Of a stretch of 64,000 nt of DNA, positions 36,101 to 47,614 are shown piece by piece. Each line of letters starts with the position of its first letter. Within the stretch, counting starts at the first letter, position 1. Under the pieces are notes generated by a model. The model worked only from the letters and a program-made list of their open reading frames with translations. It was not told where the DNA came from and made no database searches. The stretch is from NCBI RefSeq assembly GCF_932526225.1, contig NC_064046.1:620001-684000 (forward strand). The letters are read 5' to 3'. Source of the stretch: Nematostella vectensis. Lineage: Eukaryota > Cnidaria > Anthozoa > Actiniaria > Edwardsiidae. The translations under genes were made by a program, and so were the position numbers.

Positions 36101-39100
36101 GTAGCCTCACCTTGTTCGTCAGGTCCTACTATAGTTGACATTTTCCCCCAAAGCACTGGAGAGAACATGCCACCAAGAATTCCCACGGCGGGCGCTAAAA
36201 CACATAAGCGCATTCATTTTGTTTTATCATTAACACAACGAGCAGTACCCATGCCTTTTCTAAAACATGACTTCTTTTAATGAGATTTATGGGTTACTTG
36301 AATTTTTTTTACCAAAAAGGATGCATTAATTAGGATGCGTGATAGCTACAATCGCCACAGTTATACCAAGTTTTAAATAACACTTACCAAGAAAAACAAT
36401 CCACGTCTCGTCCGCGAATCCAATGGTCAGCAGAGTTGCCGCCTGCCCTAGTAACGCAATCCTACACAGGTTGATGTCACTCACTCCACACCACTTCATA
36501 GCCTTGAGACCCACGGCGGCCCCAATCCCAAATGACGAAAACTTGTACGCCATAAAATAACCGAGGATACCTGGGCCCCAGCATAGCGGCGTGCGCATGA
36601 CAAAAAGAGCAAACACGGAAAATGTACCGACGGTGGATAAAAACACGACCCCATAACACGCGATTATCAGCAGAAAATTTCCTCGCCCTATCTTCCGCGT
36701 TTTTGTGAATACTTGTATTACGGGCTTGATGTTTCCTAGACTGAAAAAACAGGATTCCCTATTTCTAATACCAACTCTGGACTCTTCAACAAAGAAAATG
36801 ACGTAGATCAGCGGTATGATCAGCAGGCTCAGCAAAAACCACGTGGTTATCTTGAAACCCAGGTAGTCAATCCAAAGACCGCTGGTCAGTTGACTAAGAG
36901 TCGCAGAAATAAAGAAAACCCCTTGAAGAATTGCTGATAAAGAAGATGGAAATGTAAGTTTTAGTGGTAACTCCTTTATGCAGCCACCCTGACATGGGCA
37001 AAGTGGCTGCTAAACTGCATTTTAACATATTTACATATCAGGCCTGTACCAAGGATTTTTCTTGGGGGTGGTGGGGGGGGGGGGGGGGGGGTGGGGGTGC
37101 GACCTAATTTTTCTGGGGGGTGGGGGGAGTGAGCTTTCTGATAAAATGACCACCCCCGAAAGAACAAAAGTGTTTTTTGTGCCTTTGCGCTATCTACAAG
37201 GGACGTTTATTGTCGGATTTGGCTGCAAAAAAGTCTGACTTATGGATTGATGACATACTAAGTTATGCTTTATAGTTTTTCTACAAATAGCACGTCTATT
37301 GAGAACCGAAAGTGGACTCTCGGCCGTTGTGGGGGGTGCATTCGCACCCCCTGCCCCCTTCTGCCTTCTGGCCGGGTATGGGCCTGAATATTGCATCTTT
37401 TCCTTGTTAACAGTTTTACCGCTTATATCCTTAAAAGCTAACCGAATCAAATCACAGGCAGCCCAAGCTCATTATGTGCACTTTAACGGTCAGAATTCTA
37501 AATCAAATTTGTGTTTTTATGAATAAAAATGACTCACCTGTTGATTTGTTTATTACTCGACCGAGTTTGAAGCCATTCGGCAGCAATTACACAGAGAAAA
37601 AAAATCCAGTAACCCTGTGAAATCGCTGAATGAGTCATGGTGAGTCATTTGTATTCATAAAAGCACAAATGTGAAGATTTCAAATCCTGACCGTCAAAGT
37701 GCATATAATGAGCTTGGGCTGCCTGTGATCAGATGAACGAATAAATTCGTGGAGGATACACCATTACTTACAAAGTCTGAAAGACTTCTGTTTACCCTCC
37801 GTTGTGTCAGTGACGTAACATGTTGTAGCCATGGTCATCGTAGCCTCGTTACCAGTAAGGCCATTTACCAGTCCTCCCGCGATCAACACGTACACAGGCA
37901 GCTCGAAATACAAGACCAGAAGCAAGACTAGAGTCTCGAGAATGGCTCCGACAAGAGGCGCTATAAGTCCAGGCTTGCGTCCGCGTCGGTCAGTGTACGA
38001 ACCCGTGAAAGGGACGATGAATGATATGGAGAGGGCCCACACACCGAGGTAATACATGTACAGCTCGGAGGATGCGCTTTGAACCTACAAGTGAAGTTGA
38101 AATAAAGCGACCTCAAAAGTACAGCGTGACAATCTGTAAAAAGCGCTCAATCGGCGACTTGGACTAAGAAATCACGTGACACAGAAATGGCTGCGCCCGT
38201 CACGCTAGAGAACGACAAAAAAATTCTAGGAAAATAAGACCTTTCTGGTAAAGAAACTTTCCGACTGATTCAAGTTGCTTTCTGTTCTTATTTTGCCGCT
38301 AAAAGCAGGAGTTTTCAAACGTTTGAATCCATGTTAGTGTTGAGAAAATGCTTTGAAAGGGCCTTTTGGGGCACCTCCTGTTAAAAATCCTAGCTACGCC
38401 ATTGTGTGGTGCGTTTCGGCGAAACAAATCCAGATACTTTTGAATTCGTATTAGTATGGACGACCCCTAAGTTATTGTTGTTTTTTTGTTTTTGTTATCT
38501 GGAGACTTCCAGCCAATGAAGTAATTCAATATATAGTGGTGGTACATGACATTCCATTAAAGTTTTTATTAATAGGTCAAAAGTTGAATGTTGAGTTTAC
38601 TATCTTCTATGGCAACCCTATCATAAAAATCAGTTGCGATATGTTTCTTCAGTTGTAAAGAGATCACTTTTCAATATTATCAGATCTTGAACCTATTGGT
38701 TTTCATCCATTTTCATGTTGCGTGTGAGTCATGACAATTTTTTTTAAATTAGAGCATTGCATGACAGTAAAATAATAATTCCTTTGGACAGTTAGTTTCA
38801 ACCCGTAAGTTCTTATAAAAGATTACAAATCAAACCCAACACATTGGAGTGAAAAACCTATGTTAAAACCGAACATATTTTCATGTTAGCGAGGAGGTAG
38901 ACTACCCAAAACAAAATGATAAAGTTCTGATTAATAATTGATTGTGGCGAAATTATAGCACAGGTAGCCCAGGCAATGTATCTTTAAACCGATGAGAAAT
39001 AACAGTGTTTGTATTAGAGTGATTCCTAAGCCGGCTATTTGCCGTGTGTTTTGTTGTGAATATCAATAAATTACATACAAACTTACAACACGACTTCTTG

Positions 39101-39995
39101 TTTTTTTAATGACTAGAGGTTTATAACGGTTTTTTTTTCTTGAAAAGCATATCAGCACCTTTCACCAAGAACAAGGTAGGAGGCGAGCGTAACGACTACA
39201 TTTCGAATCGGCTCAATATTTTCGGGGGAAAAAAACCCTCGAACTACATTTTTTTAGTCTTCGCAGCCCCCAGCGGTCGGGAGCGCTGTGTGACTCCGAC
39301 CGCTGGGGGCTTCGAAGGAGACTGCATTTTTTTCTCCCCACGCTAGTTTACAATAGTCATACTTCCAATACTTGCGCGCTTATACGAGACAGGCGCTATT
39401 CTACAGCCGCCAGCCTTCCTCGAAATTGCCCGATTTCTCCGCCATAAGTACGTTCGATGTGTGGTAGTTACGCTAGCCTCCTACTTTGTTTCTCTTATGC
39501 AGTGGGGAAGTCAGTACCCCCAGCGGCGCGTTTTTTGTCTTCCCCACGTTGTTTGTCCTTCTAACGCGATAGCCTCCCCCTATCCTTGCGCCCGTGCTAG
39601 TTACCTCGCTGCATAGAAAAAGTCGAACTCACAGCGGGTCACGAAACGGTCACGAAACTATGAAAGTCAAGGATTGACTTTCACGCGATGTTCTTTTTTT
39701 TAGTGCAAATAACATAGCCTTATCATGGAGCAATATGTCGATTTCCCTTTAAAAACGTTCTCACCTCCATTTCGAGCTCGTGGAGCGAAGAGTTTGGAGA
39801 AAACCCTCCTCCTCCGCATCCCTCTCCACTCTCCGTGAGGTTGCGATAAGGAAAGCCCTTATCTTCGCTAAAACGATGGTAAACAAACTGCAGCACTGCA
39901 AGCAAGCCAAGGAAGTACCAGTATGAATAGAAGAACACGACGGGCTCAACGCCACAGTAGCGGCGCAAACCCTTCATCTTGTCAAGTACAGACAT
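33128..39995 (-). CDS. SLC46-like major facilitator transporter, complete (6 exons)
   Basis: Minus-strand exons 39995-39765, 38084-37772, 36933-36388, 36194-36111, 33881-33722 and 33227-33128. All junctions are GT-AG and all phases join, giving 477 residues, the usual length for SLC46 proteins (proton-coupled folate transporter and relatives). N-terminal EPVVFFYSYWYFLGLLAVLQ is the first helix. GSYTDRRGRKPGL is the major-facilitator loop 2-3 motif. GPDEQG, split by intron 4, then SLFASITVIQTLMELSGTL, fits the SLC46 helix 10 region. The protein should be a 12-helix membrane carrier, substrate unknown. A large in-frame minisatellite sits at the donor of exon 4. Start chosen at the first ATG with a helix right after it. 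Confidence 0.9.
34587..36135 (-). repeat. 33-bp minisatellite made from exon end plus splice donor (47 units)
   Basis: Starts at the donor of SLC46-like exon 4 (minus strand: GACGAACAAG|GTGAGGCT at 36110) and repeats at exactly 33 bp down to 34587, so 47 units with no length change. The unit is open in the coding frame, reading GPDEQGEATIV throughout. About ten units carry CAGATGAGG in place of AAGGTGAGG and so lose the GT. The opposite strand is also open, which is a by-product. Confidence 0.95.
37043..37150. repeat. G-rich degenerate element
   Basis: CAGGCCTGTACCAAGGATTT followed by about 30 G with single interruptions. Resembles the left end of the MITE at 876-1071; a right end is not clear. 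Lies in SLC46-like intron 2. Confidence 0.45.
37453..37727. mobile_element. 275-bp inverted-repeat MITE
   Basis: Inverted arms of about 90 bp start CACAGGCAGCCCAAGCTCAT and end with the complement. Flanks ATCAAAT and ATCAGAT are a possible imperfect 7-8 bp target duplication, as in hAT elements. Lies in SLC46-like intron 2. Confidence 0.8.
38340..38405. mobile_element. Fragment of the TAGCTACGCC-type MITE
   Basis: Ends with CTGTTAAAAATCCTAGCTACGCC, very close to the right end of the complete copy at 59675-59823, and shares GAGAAAATGC-TTGAAAG before it. In SLC46-like intron 1. Confidence 0.6.
39265..39311. repeat. 16-bp inverted repeat with 15-bp loop
   Basis: AGCCCCCAGCGGTCGG and its exact complement at 39296-39311, a strong hairpin. 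Related CCCCCAGCGG occurs near 39,518, so it may be the core of a small foldback element in SLC46-like intron 1. Confidence 0.7.
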
Positions 39996-41234
39996 CGCGA
40001 GTTTGCTTTTAAGATTATCTTAATTGGGTTACATAGTGATACTGAAAGACGTCAGTTAGGAATGTGTGACGCAGGGGGGGGGGGGGGCATGAAAGTAAAC
40101 AACAACTAAGAAGGAGTTGATTCGGCAATGACAATGAAAAGTTTTTTATTCTTTTTTTTTGTGTGTGTCTTGGTTTGGCCAAATTGCCGATTTTGAAGCT
40201 TTTTAACAAAATGTAGCTTCAAGTATTGTTATTGCAAAAACCTACCAAAGCCTCGTTCTCATGCTAAAAAAACACAGGACCCCCACTTTCTGGTGAACGG
40301 CCTATCACCCTTGCGTGACAGAGACACAATTGATCCCTGCGTGACACAATTAACTTTAAAGGAACTACCTCTCCTCGCTAAATACTAACAAACAACTAGA
40401 AATAAAACACTGCATCAGATAAGACTTTAATTGAGTACAAAAATCACCTACCCAAAAAGACAAAGCATTAAATACAATTTTGATATTTTTTATTGTAACT
40501 ACAGTATACAAAGATAAACAACAAATTCATACGAATACTATAGATAATCTAATAATTTCCGTAAAAGCTCTTTGGCATCCTCAAATGACATTTCTTTGCT
40601 TTCCCTCTTTCTATAAGTATAGAGTGCAAAGTACAAACACCAGAGATTATTCATATATCTCCACCCCACCCCACCCCAAGTACAGCTCTCCCTCTTCCGC
40701 AGAAAAGGCACGAAAAGAGCTTAACACACAATTACCACGCTTTGTTTACAAGAAAGAAAACAATAATAAAAAAAGAGATGATTTGTGAAAAGTAACAATT
40801 TTGAAATTAGAAATACTGTATGATTACATACAAGTACATGTCTCTATATTGTACGCAACATTCAATACAGTGGTACTTTTATTAAGCCGCCACCCTTGGA
40901 TCAGAGACAGTTGCCTGCTTAATGGAGGTTGGTTGCTTAACAGAGGTATATGAAAAATTAGGGAATAACAATTATGTCAGGTTAAATAGAGTAGAGTCAC
41001 CAAGGCACTGTATTTAAGATGCCAAGTCATTATCCTGCACATTAAACAGCAAGTTAGAATGCAGCATGTCAAGGGAAAATATTTTATTCAATCAACTTCC
41101 CAGTTGATCACGTTTTACTTTTATAAGGAGAATTGCAATAAAATTAAAGTATGTAGCTTGTATGCAAAGTATGCCAGTTTGAACATTATCTTTCTTTGTG
41201 GCCTGCAAATTGGCATATGTAAATTTCCACACTC
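39996..41234. other. Intergenic between PDP-like 3' end and SLC46-like 5' end
   Basis: Both neighbours are on the minus strand. A minus-strand AATAAA (41093-41098) lies 137 bp beyond the phosphatase stop and is a fair polyadenylation signal. A run of G (40,073-40,087) lies near the SLC46-like start. No TATA box is evident and I see nothing else. Confidence 0.6.
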
Positions 41235-43665
41235 TCAATCCACATCCACACTCTCCATCCGTTCCCAGTTGAAGAAGACCACAATCACAGAGATGTCATC
41301 ACGATACATGCGCACATCTGGATAGGGTATACTAAGTGTAGTGCTTACGGCAACATGGTCATCCCCGCCAAGTGCCTCCCGCACCAAACAAGATGCAGCA
41401 TTGTTCAAATCGCATGGCAACTCTTGCTCATTGAAAGTGATATCCTGTGGTAGTACCCCCTTTGAAGTGTCCTCCACTTTTTTGCAAACATGTTCTTGAA
41501 CATAGTGGACGACTTCCTCATTACTTAGCATGTCCCAGAGTCCATCTGTCGCAAGGACCAGGAACTTGTCTGTGCGTTGGAGCTGGTAGGACATAACCTC
41601 AGGCTCTGCCGTTAAATATGGGGGTGTGTAGAAGTGTTCTACTTCTGACATGGGGTTTAATGAGCTCTTACTGTAAACTTTGTTCTGTGTTTTCTTGTCC
41701 CATTTGAAACGAGCATCTCCAAATGCCCGCAGAGGGGCTAAGCGCCCAAGCAGCCGCTCAAATCTGATAACTGTGGTGCTCTCTTCAGGGGGATGCTGGT
41801 TCAGTATTCGTTGCACCTCCTCTGGATTACCTGAAGGGTTAAAATATTAGTTTTATGAGAATTCCTTATACAATGGGGCAAGTCAACGTTGTCTATAAAA
41901 AAAAGTTAACAAAATAATTGAAAATTCAATGTCGAAGGCCCCTAAGATGAAGAACACATACATTAAAAAACATGATCAGTGGTTAAAACTCTAAGGCCTA
42001 GGGCAAACACCATTCTTTTCATGTGCTGTTAATGCATGCAAATGAACAATAGAATGCATGCATTCGCCTTTGGAATGGCACATTGAAAGAATTGTTTTGT
42101 TATAGACCTGAAAATAGGTTTATGCTACCCCATCATTGTCATTGCTCATGCAATAAAATATTGCAATAAAAAATTGAATAATTTCAAATGAGTCACAACA
42201 ATGCTAATAACATTGTATGTACTGTTTGTCTGGAAGTGATAAACTGTATAGATCTTTAATAATAGTGAAACTGTACAAGCTCAATTTTATTGCACAAATA
42301 ACAAAATACTATAAGTAAAGAGTTATCTATAGTAATACTATGTACTTGAAATGGGAGTATCCAGACAGACACGGTTTTAAGAGAGCATGTCAGTTTTGAT
42401 CATTACGAGGATCCTATCATGCTCTACAGCAATTTTTTACGATGCTGTGTGGCTAGCGAAGTTCATGTGAAACAGAAAGTTTTCACATCCTCCATGGCTT
42501 ACTTTTTAAAATTGTCAAGGCGGTCATGTTTTGCATTGCAAACACTAATAGATTAAATACTATAATTGTCTTGCAATTCTTTATAAAGTATTGGTGGACA
42601 TTAAAGAACCACTGGGGAATTTGACTTTTTCATACATCTAAACCTACCTGCAGTGTGATCAGAAGAGAGTTGCATCGCAGACCAACACCCGTCCTCACCC
42701 TGGACACCCAGCACGGCACGGCAATCACCAGCATTGGCCAGGAATAACTCAGTCCCTTGGATATACGCTACAAGAGCACAGGCCCCAGCATTAGCAGCAT
42801 CAAAGGCATGGCAACTTGAACCTTCAGGGAGCTTTGACTTACTCTCTTTCACTGCCTCATTTCTAATGTCTTGATCTAAACGGATGTAAGCTTCGCGAAT
42901 ACTTCTAACTGTATTTGAAACAACCTCTTCATGAAGTGCAGAGTACATGTTTTCTGAGTCTCTGCCTTGTGACAAGGAGAGCATTGCCACTTTTTTACCG
43001 TGCATTTCTACATGAGCTTCAACCATATCTTGCAGCTCGTAAAAGTACTTATTAAGACTGTTCCGACATGCTGGATCGTTAGCGTAATTATAACAATGGT
43101 CTTCGTTTTTGGTTATTGTCAGGTAGTCTGTGAGTTTGGGCATCAAGTCAGGATGTGCCAGAAGAACATGACGATGGAGGAGCGACAACGCGATGTAATC
43201 AGGTAACCTCTTGCACACATTATGCGCACAGGCATTACCGCCATGTCCGTCCATCACTCCAAAAAGGTACCCACCATCTTGATGTAGAAGTCGCACCACA
43301 AATTTTCGATCTTCCATTGGCTGATTAGAAGCTAACTGATTTGTCTCGTATCTATCTATAATCCCAGTATCAATTTTGCCACTCTTTTCTAATCTACTGA
43401 TCATAGCATTTACTTCCCCATCTGAAATCATCCATGGTTCTTCTCTCATAGAAGCTGGACTTGTCCTAAATGTTCTACAACAGGAGTTTGTTTTTATTCT
43501 TCGATTCAAAAAAGAATTAATCGGTTTGCTTTCCGCAATTAGTGTGGTATCCCTTTTTGTGGAAAATCCATTCTCTGTAAAATGCCAAGCTCGCGATCTA
43601 CATACCCTAGCATGCTGTTGAGCAACCGATAAAACAACTCCTCTCCTTGCTAGAAAATTTGCCAT
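41235..43665 (-). CDS. Pyruvate dehydrogenase phosphatase catalytic subunit (PP2C family), complete
   Basis: Two minus-strand exons, 43665-42648 and 41830-41235, joined in phase 1, give 537 residues, the size of animal PDP1. It should dephosphorylate and so activate the pyruvate dehydrogenase E1 alpha subunit in the mitochondrial matrix. Residues 1-70 are basic, Ser/Arg-rich and poor in acid, fitting a mitochondrial presequence. PP2C metal and catalytic motifs appear in order: NQPMEDRKFV, FGVMDGHGGNAC, ANAGDCRAVLG, LATDGLWDMLSNEEVV and, near the end, GGDDHVAVSTTLS with YRDDISVIVV. The long segments between DGHGG and AGDCRAVLG and before GGDDHVA are typical of PDP rather than other PP2C enzymes. 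PDP1 and PDP2 cannot be told apart here. Confidence 0.95.
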
Positions 43666-46600
43666 TTGTAATTCGTTAGGCTAGCATTTCTTTCTTCGTG
43701 GTGACGTCTACGTTATCCGGCGTTTTGTCGTCACCTTCACTCATGCATAAATTCGATCTTTCTGCGTCACAAACCCTCGGCATTAATCGACATTGTATGA
43801 GAATAACGCGTATCTCACGATCCCGACGTGTCCATGAAGCATTTAGTTAGAGTTACAGGGTGTAAAAGGTCTCCTATGATGCGAAATTATCTTTGTTCCA
43901 TGGTCGGAACATTGAGCAGTAAACTGTGAGACAAACATAGTCCGCCATATTGGTTCTCGGCCGAGTCCTTTAGTGACGAAATCTTGCGGTAACTTTCGCC
44001 ACAGGACCCCCGATTAGAATGCGGTCTGTGCGCGAGTTTTTTGCTTTGTTTGACCAGCCAATAAATTTTGCAGATATTTCATTGCTTGCGCGCTCTTCGA
44101 TTCCCTAAGATTCTGGCCTCATGCACAATAAGCGCAAGGTTGAGTTCTCTTGCGGTCGCTTCCGGTTAATCAGTAACGTCGTAACGCATTGTCCAAACCA
44201 ACTTTAAAGACCAGAGGAAGCACAGAAAAGACACATAAAAAGATATATATAATTTACGATATTTTTGTCCGTAAAGGAATCCTCGATCTGATCTCCGAAC
44301 ACTTATCGATTCGATCAAGTAGCGATCGACTAGCCCGAGTCCCTCTCATTTTTGTTGTCAGCCCCGAAATACATTTAAAGAATTTCAATTAACCACTCCT
44401 TTGTTATTGTTTATCACTGAAAATACAACGATTTATTTGCAAGAAATATACCCATATGCGAATGAAGTTTGGTACGTTATTGACGATATTTGATTGAGAA
44501 TATCTTGGTTACTCGCTTGAATTAGCCGATGGAAATGGATGCTTTGTGTGACTCGGCACTGATCGGGAGCATAAAATGGCGGCGTGATTGGCCTTCTTTA
44601 ACAAATACCCTATAGTACTAATCCGCCAAAAAATTCAAACTTCTCATCCCCTGTAGGAAACATTGAATCGCTCGACCAATCGAACAAGTCTCTAGTATTT
44701 GTTATAATGACCATGACTCTGACCAACCAGTAAAAGTTTGGTGGCCTAACAGGTTTTCTTCTGATCTCTGCGCATTTATTACTGACAGCTCCATGAATAT
44801 TTCATTCAAAACCCTGAACAAAAATTTCGCTTAACTGTGGGAGCTTGGGCTATTAATATTGAATTGAGTAATCTTTTGTAAGGGACCTTCTCTCCAAGTG
44901 GACAGCAAAGAAACTCTCGTTTGGCCGATATTTTTTTAGTAGTAATGACTTGATATAAAGATATCTCTGGTTGGAATTTTCTGGAAAAAAGGGTTGTCTT
45001 TTAGCCAGGATTTCTACATTTTTCTAAAGGTAAGTTTTAAAAGTTAAGTTGGGATGACGTTCGTTAACTTTTAGTGTGATGGCGTCAATCCTAAATACAA
45101 TTTCTATAATTTCTTGACTGTCTGTTATAAAAACCGATTTCAAATGCCGGAATGTTTCGCTGTGAAAAATGGAAATCGAGACCCTCCATGATGGTGCTTT
45201 ATGTAAAACCACATCATAAAATCCATGGTAGACATAGCGGCTTTCAAATTTCATCTCTAGTATCAAAACTAAAAACAAACGTTTTCATGACTCATAAGCT
45301 TTTATGTCATTTTTTTTTAATCATGTTCGCCTCTCTTTTAAGATAAATGCATTTATTTCCCTATGTAGACTATGGCTATTTGGCTAGAGTGTTTCAAATA
45401 GTAGATATATCTATGTTCCCATTTTCGCTAAAAATTCAACAGAAACTTCAGGGCATTCTGGAGTATTTATAAAACCATTCTTCGATAATGTTTTTAAACT
45501 ATTTTTGTTGAGAAGATATAATAATAAAAGTACGGCAAAATTTATGTTATTTACTGCCTATTAACGGTCAGCTGAATTTTGATTTCCCTATTTTTTTTCT
45601 TTAAAACTCCTTTATGTTAAGACTAATGATCCCAATGATCGTATCATTTGTATAGGTATATATTTTTATATCTATATTATATATTTAAAAGATCAAACAA
45701 AAGTCAAATTGAAAAAAGTATTTAAATGGCGAAATTGCATAACACTTATTGTTTATCTTTGAAAAATAAGATTACTATAGGGTTTAGGGCATGTCACCAT
45801 TTCTACCGTACTTGTGATCAAAGGTTTAGACCTTGCTTTTACCGTTATCTTTTCCAGTAAGTCTTTCATTCAGCCACTTTGAAACGACTTTGAAACAGCA
45901 GCAGCTATTTTATTCGTTTACAACCAGCAGCTTCTTAGAGAGCAACTTTCAAATTACTATCGCTTGATTAGAGTTTAATAATTGGAGTTTATTTACCCGA
46001 TATACATGTAAAAAAGAACAAATGGTGGATGGGCTTCTAGGTATATACTTTTCTCCCAAAACAGAATTGATAAAGTATTTGTAATATTTTTTTACAAGAT
46101 TGTCATGAAAGAGATATCGTTTGCTATGTTTCATCTAGCGAACTTATAGCTAAAATCCTTTTGTGTGAGTACCAAAAAATTCAACAATACGTTTATAAAA
46201 AAATATTTTCGAGATTATCATTATAGCAAATAATTTTACTAATCGAGATATTAAATTATCATGGTTTTGTAAGAGTTTACGACCTTTCCCATGAGGTCTG
46301 AATGATGCATCCGTGTAAAGAAAGGTCATTTTGTAGTTATACTCCACCATCAGTTAGTGTAAAACGATACAATTGTTAGTCTTGCTGATTTAAAGAAAGT
46401 TTGAAGACTGTCTAAACTTCTGTTTACCACTCATAGCTTATAGGTCATTTGTTAAAAAGGTTACTTTGACGTTATGTCCACAAAGGTGTGAACGAAAACT
46501 TGTTTTCAGAGCTATAGTTTACTATCTCTCTCAAACATGATCCGGCCCTAACTCTCCATTTCCTATTTGTCTCTATTTAGCAAAGAGACACACGTCGCAT

Positions 46601-47614
46601 TTTGCCAAACCTTAACTAAGATTATTAAGTCTTTAGTAAACTTGACAGCCATAGTCCTCGTTTCGACAAAGACGAAACCTGTTACGAAATAAACACTTAA
46701 CACTTTTAACTATAACACAAAAAACAGGGAAAGGCTCCCTGCTAAAAGGATTGGCCCTACCAGTTGCTAACACACTAGAATACGGGGACCCTCTTGAATT
46801 GTTAGGTGCTACCAGCTCTTCGTGCAAGACCTTTATAAATATTTTAAAAGCTCGACCTTGTTAAAACTTGATCATTTGAAAGTTTGACCGTTATATTTTA
46901 CTCAGATCACTAAAAAGCAAAAATCTTATTTTCAAAAATTTATTTTTCATTTTCCTTTTTGAGAGATGAGATTGTGCTTTAGTAAGATCGTGCACTGGCC
47001 AATATTGTTTTCGTTTATTTTATACGAGTTGTTTAATAAATACAAATTCATTGAATATGTAGAAATCATGGACCGTTCTATTAGCATTACATTTTTTCAA
47101 CGACACGATAGATATATACCAATGTCTAATTGCTCTCTAAGAATTTACCTCTAAAACAAGACATAAAAAGATTATTTTATTTATATGTTATCCCTGTCAA
47201 AGGGAAAGTTTGCCGAATATTACTTTGTGTGGTAGAAATACAATTAAAGGAAATGTTTAGTATAGCGCAAATTAACATCGCGGGACATGATCGAATGCGC
47301 TTCACATGTGAATGACTTTACTCGTCAGTGTGTATTTACGGACTGCTTTACGCAGTTTACAACCATAAGTGTGGGGTAGCGTCCCCAGCGGTTCTTTTAC
47401 GTCCCCAAATACAGGGAAAAGATGTGCGGCGAGAGTTAATGTCCTTATCCAAGTAGACAAGGGGCTCACAGTCCCAAATGTAGAAACCAGTTTTAAACAC
47501 CTCAAAAACAATTCCAAGTCGACCTGACCTAAAATATCTTTTAACGTAAAAAATGACTTCCTTGCAGACAGTGCACACTTCTATCCTGGGCCGCGGGAGC
47601 CTCGGGCCGAGACC
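43666..47614. other. Divergent intergenic region
   Basis: Lies between the 5' ends of the phosphatase (minus) and the mosaic protein (plus), so it should hold both promoters. It is A/T-rich with no TATA box at the expected distance on either side. The only frames are short and lack protein features. I see no tRNA, transposon ends or tandem arrays. Confidence 0.6.

Noticed and set aside
34594-36280. Two plus-strand open frames of over 500 codons with an 11-residue repeat
   Set aside because: By-product of a 33-bp unit lacking stops on either strand; the gene is on the minus strand and the array is its intron start.
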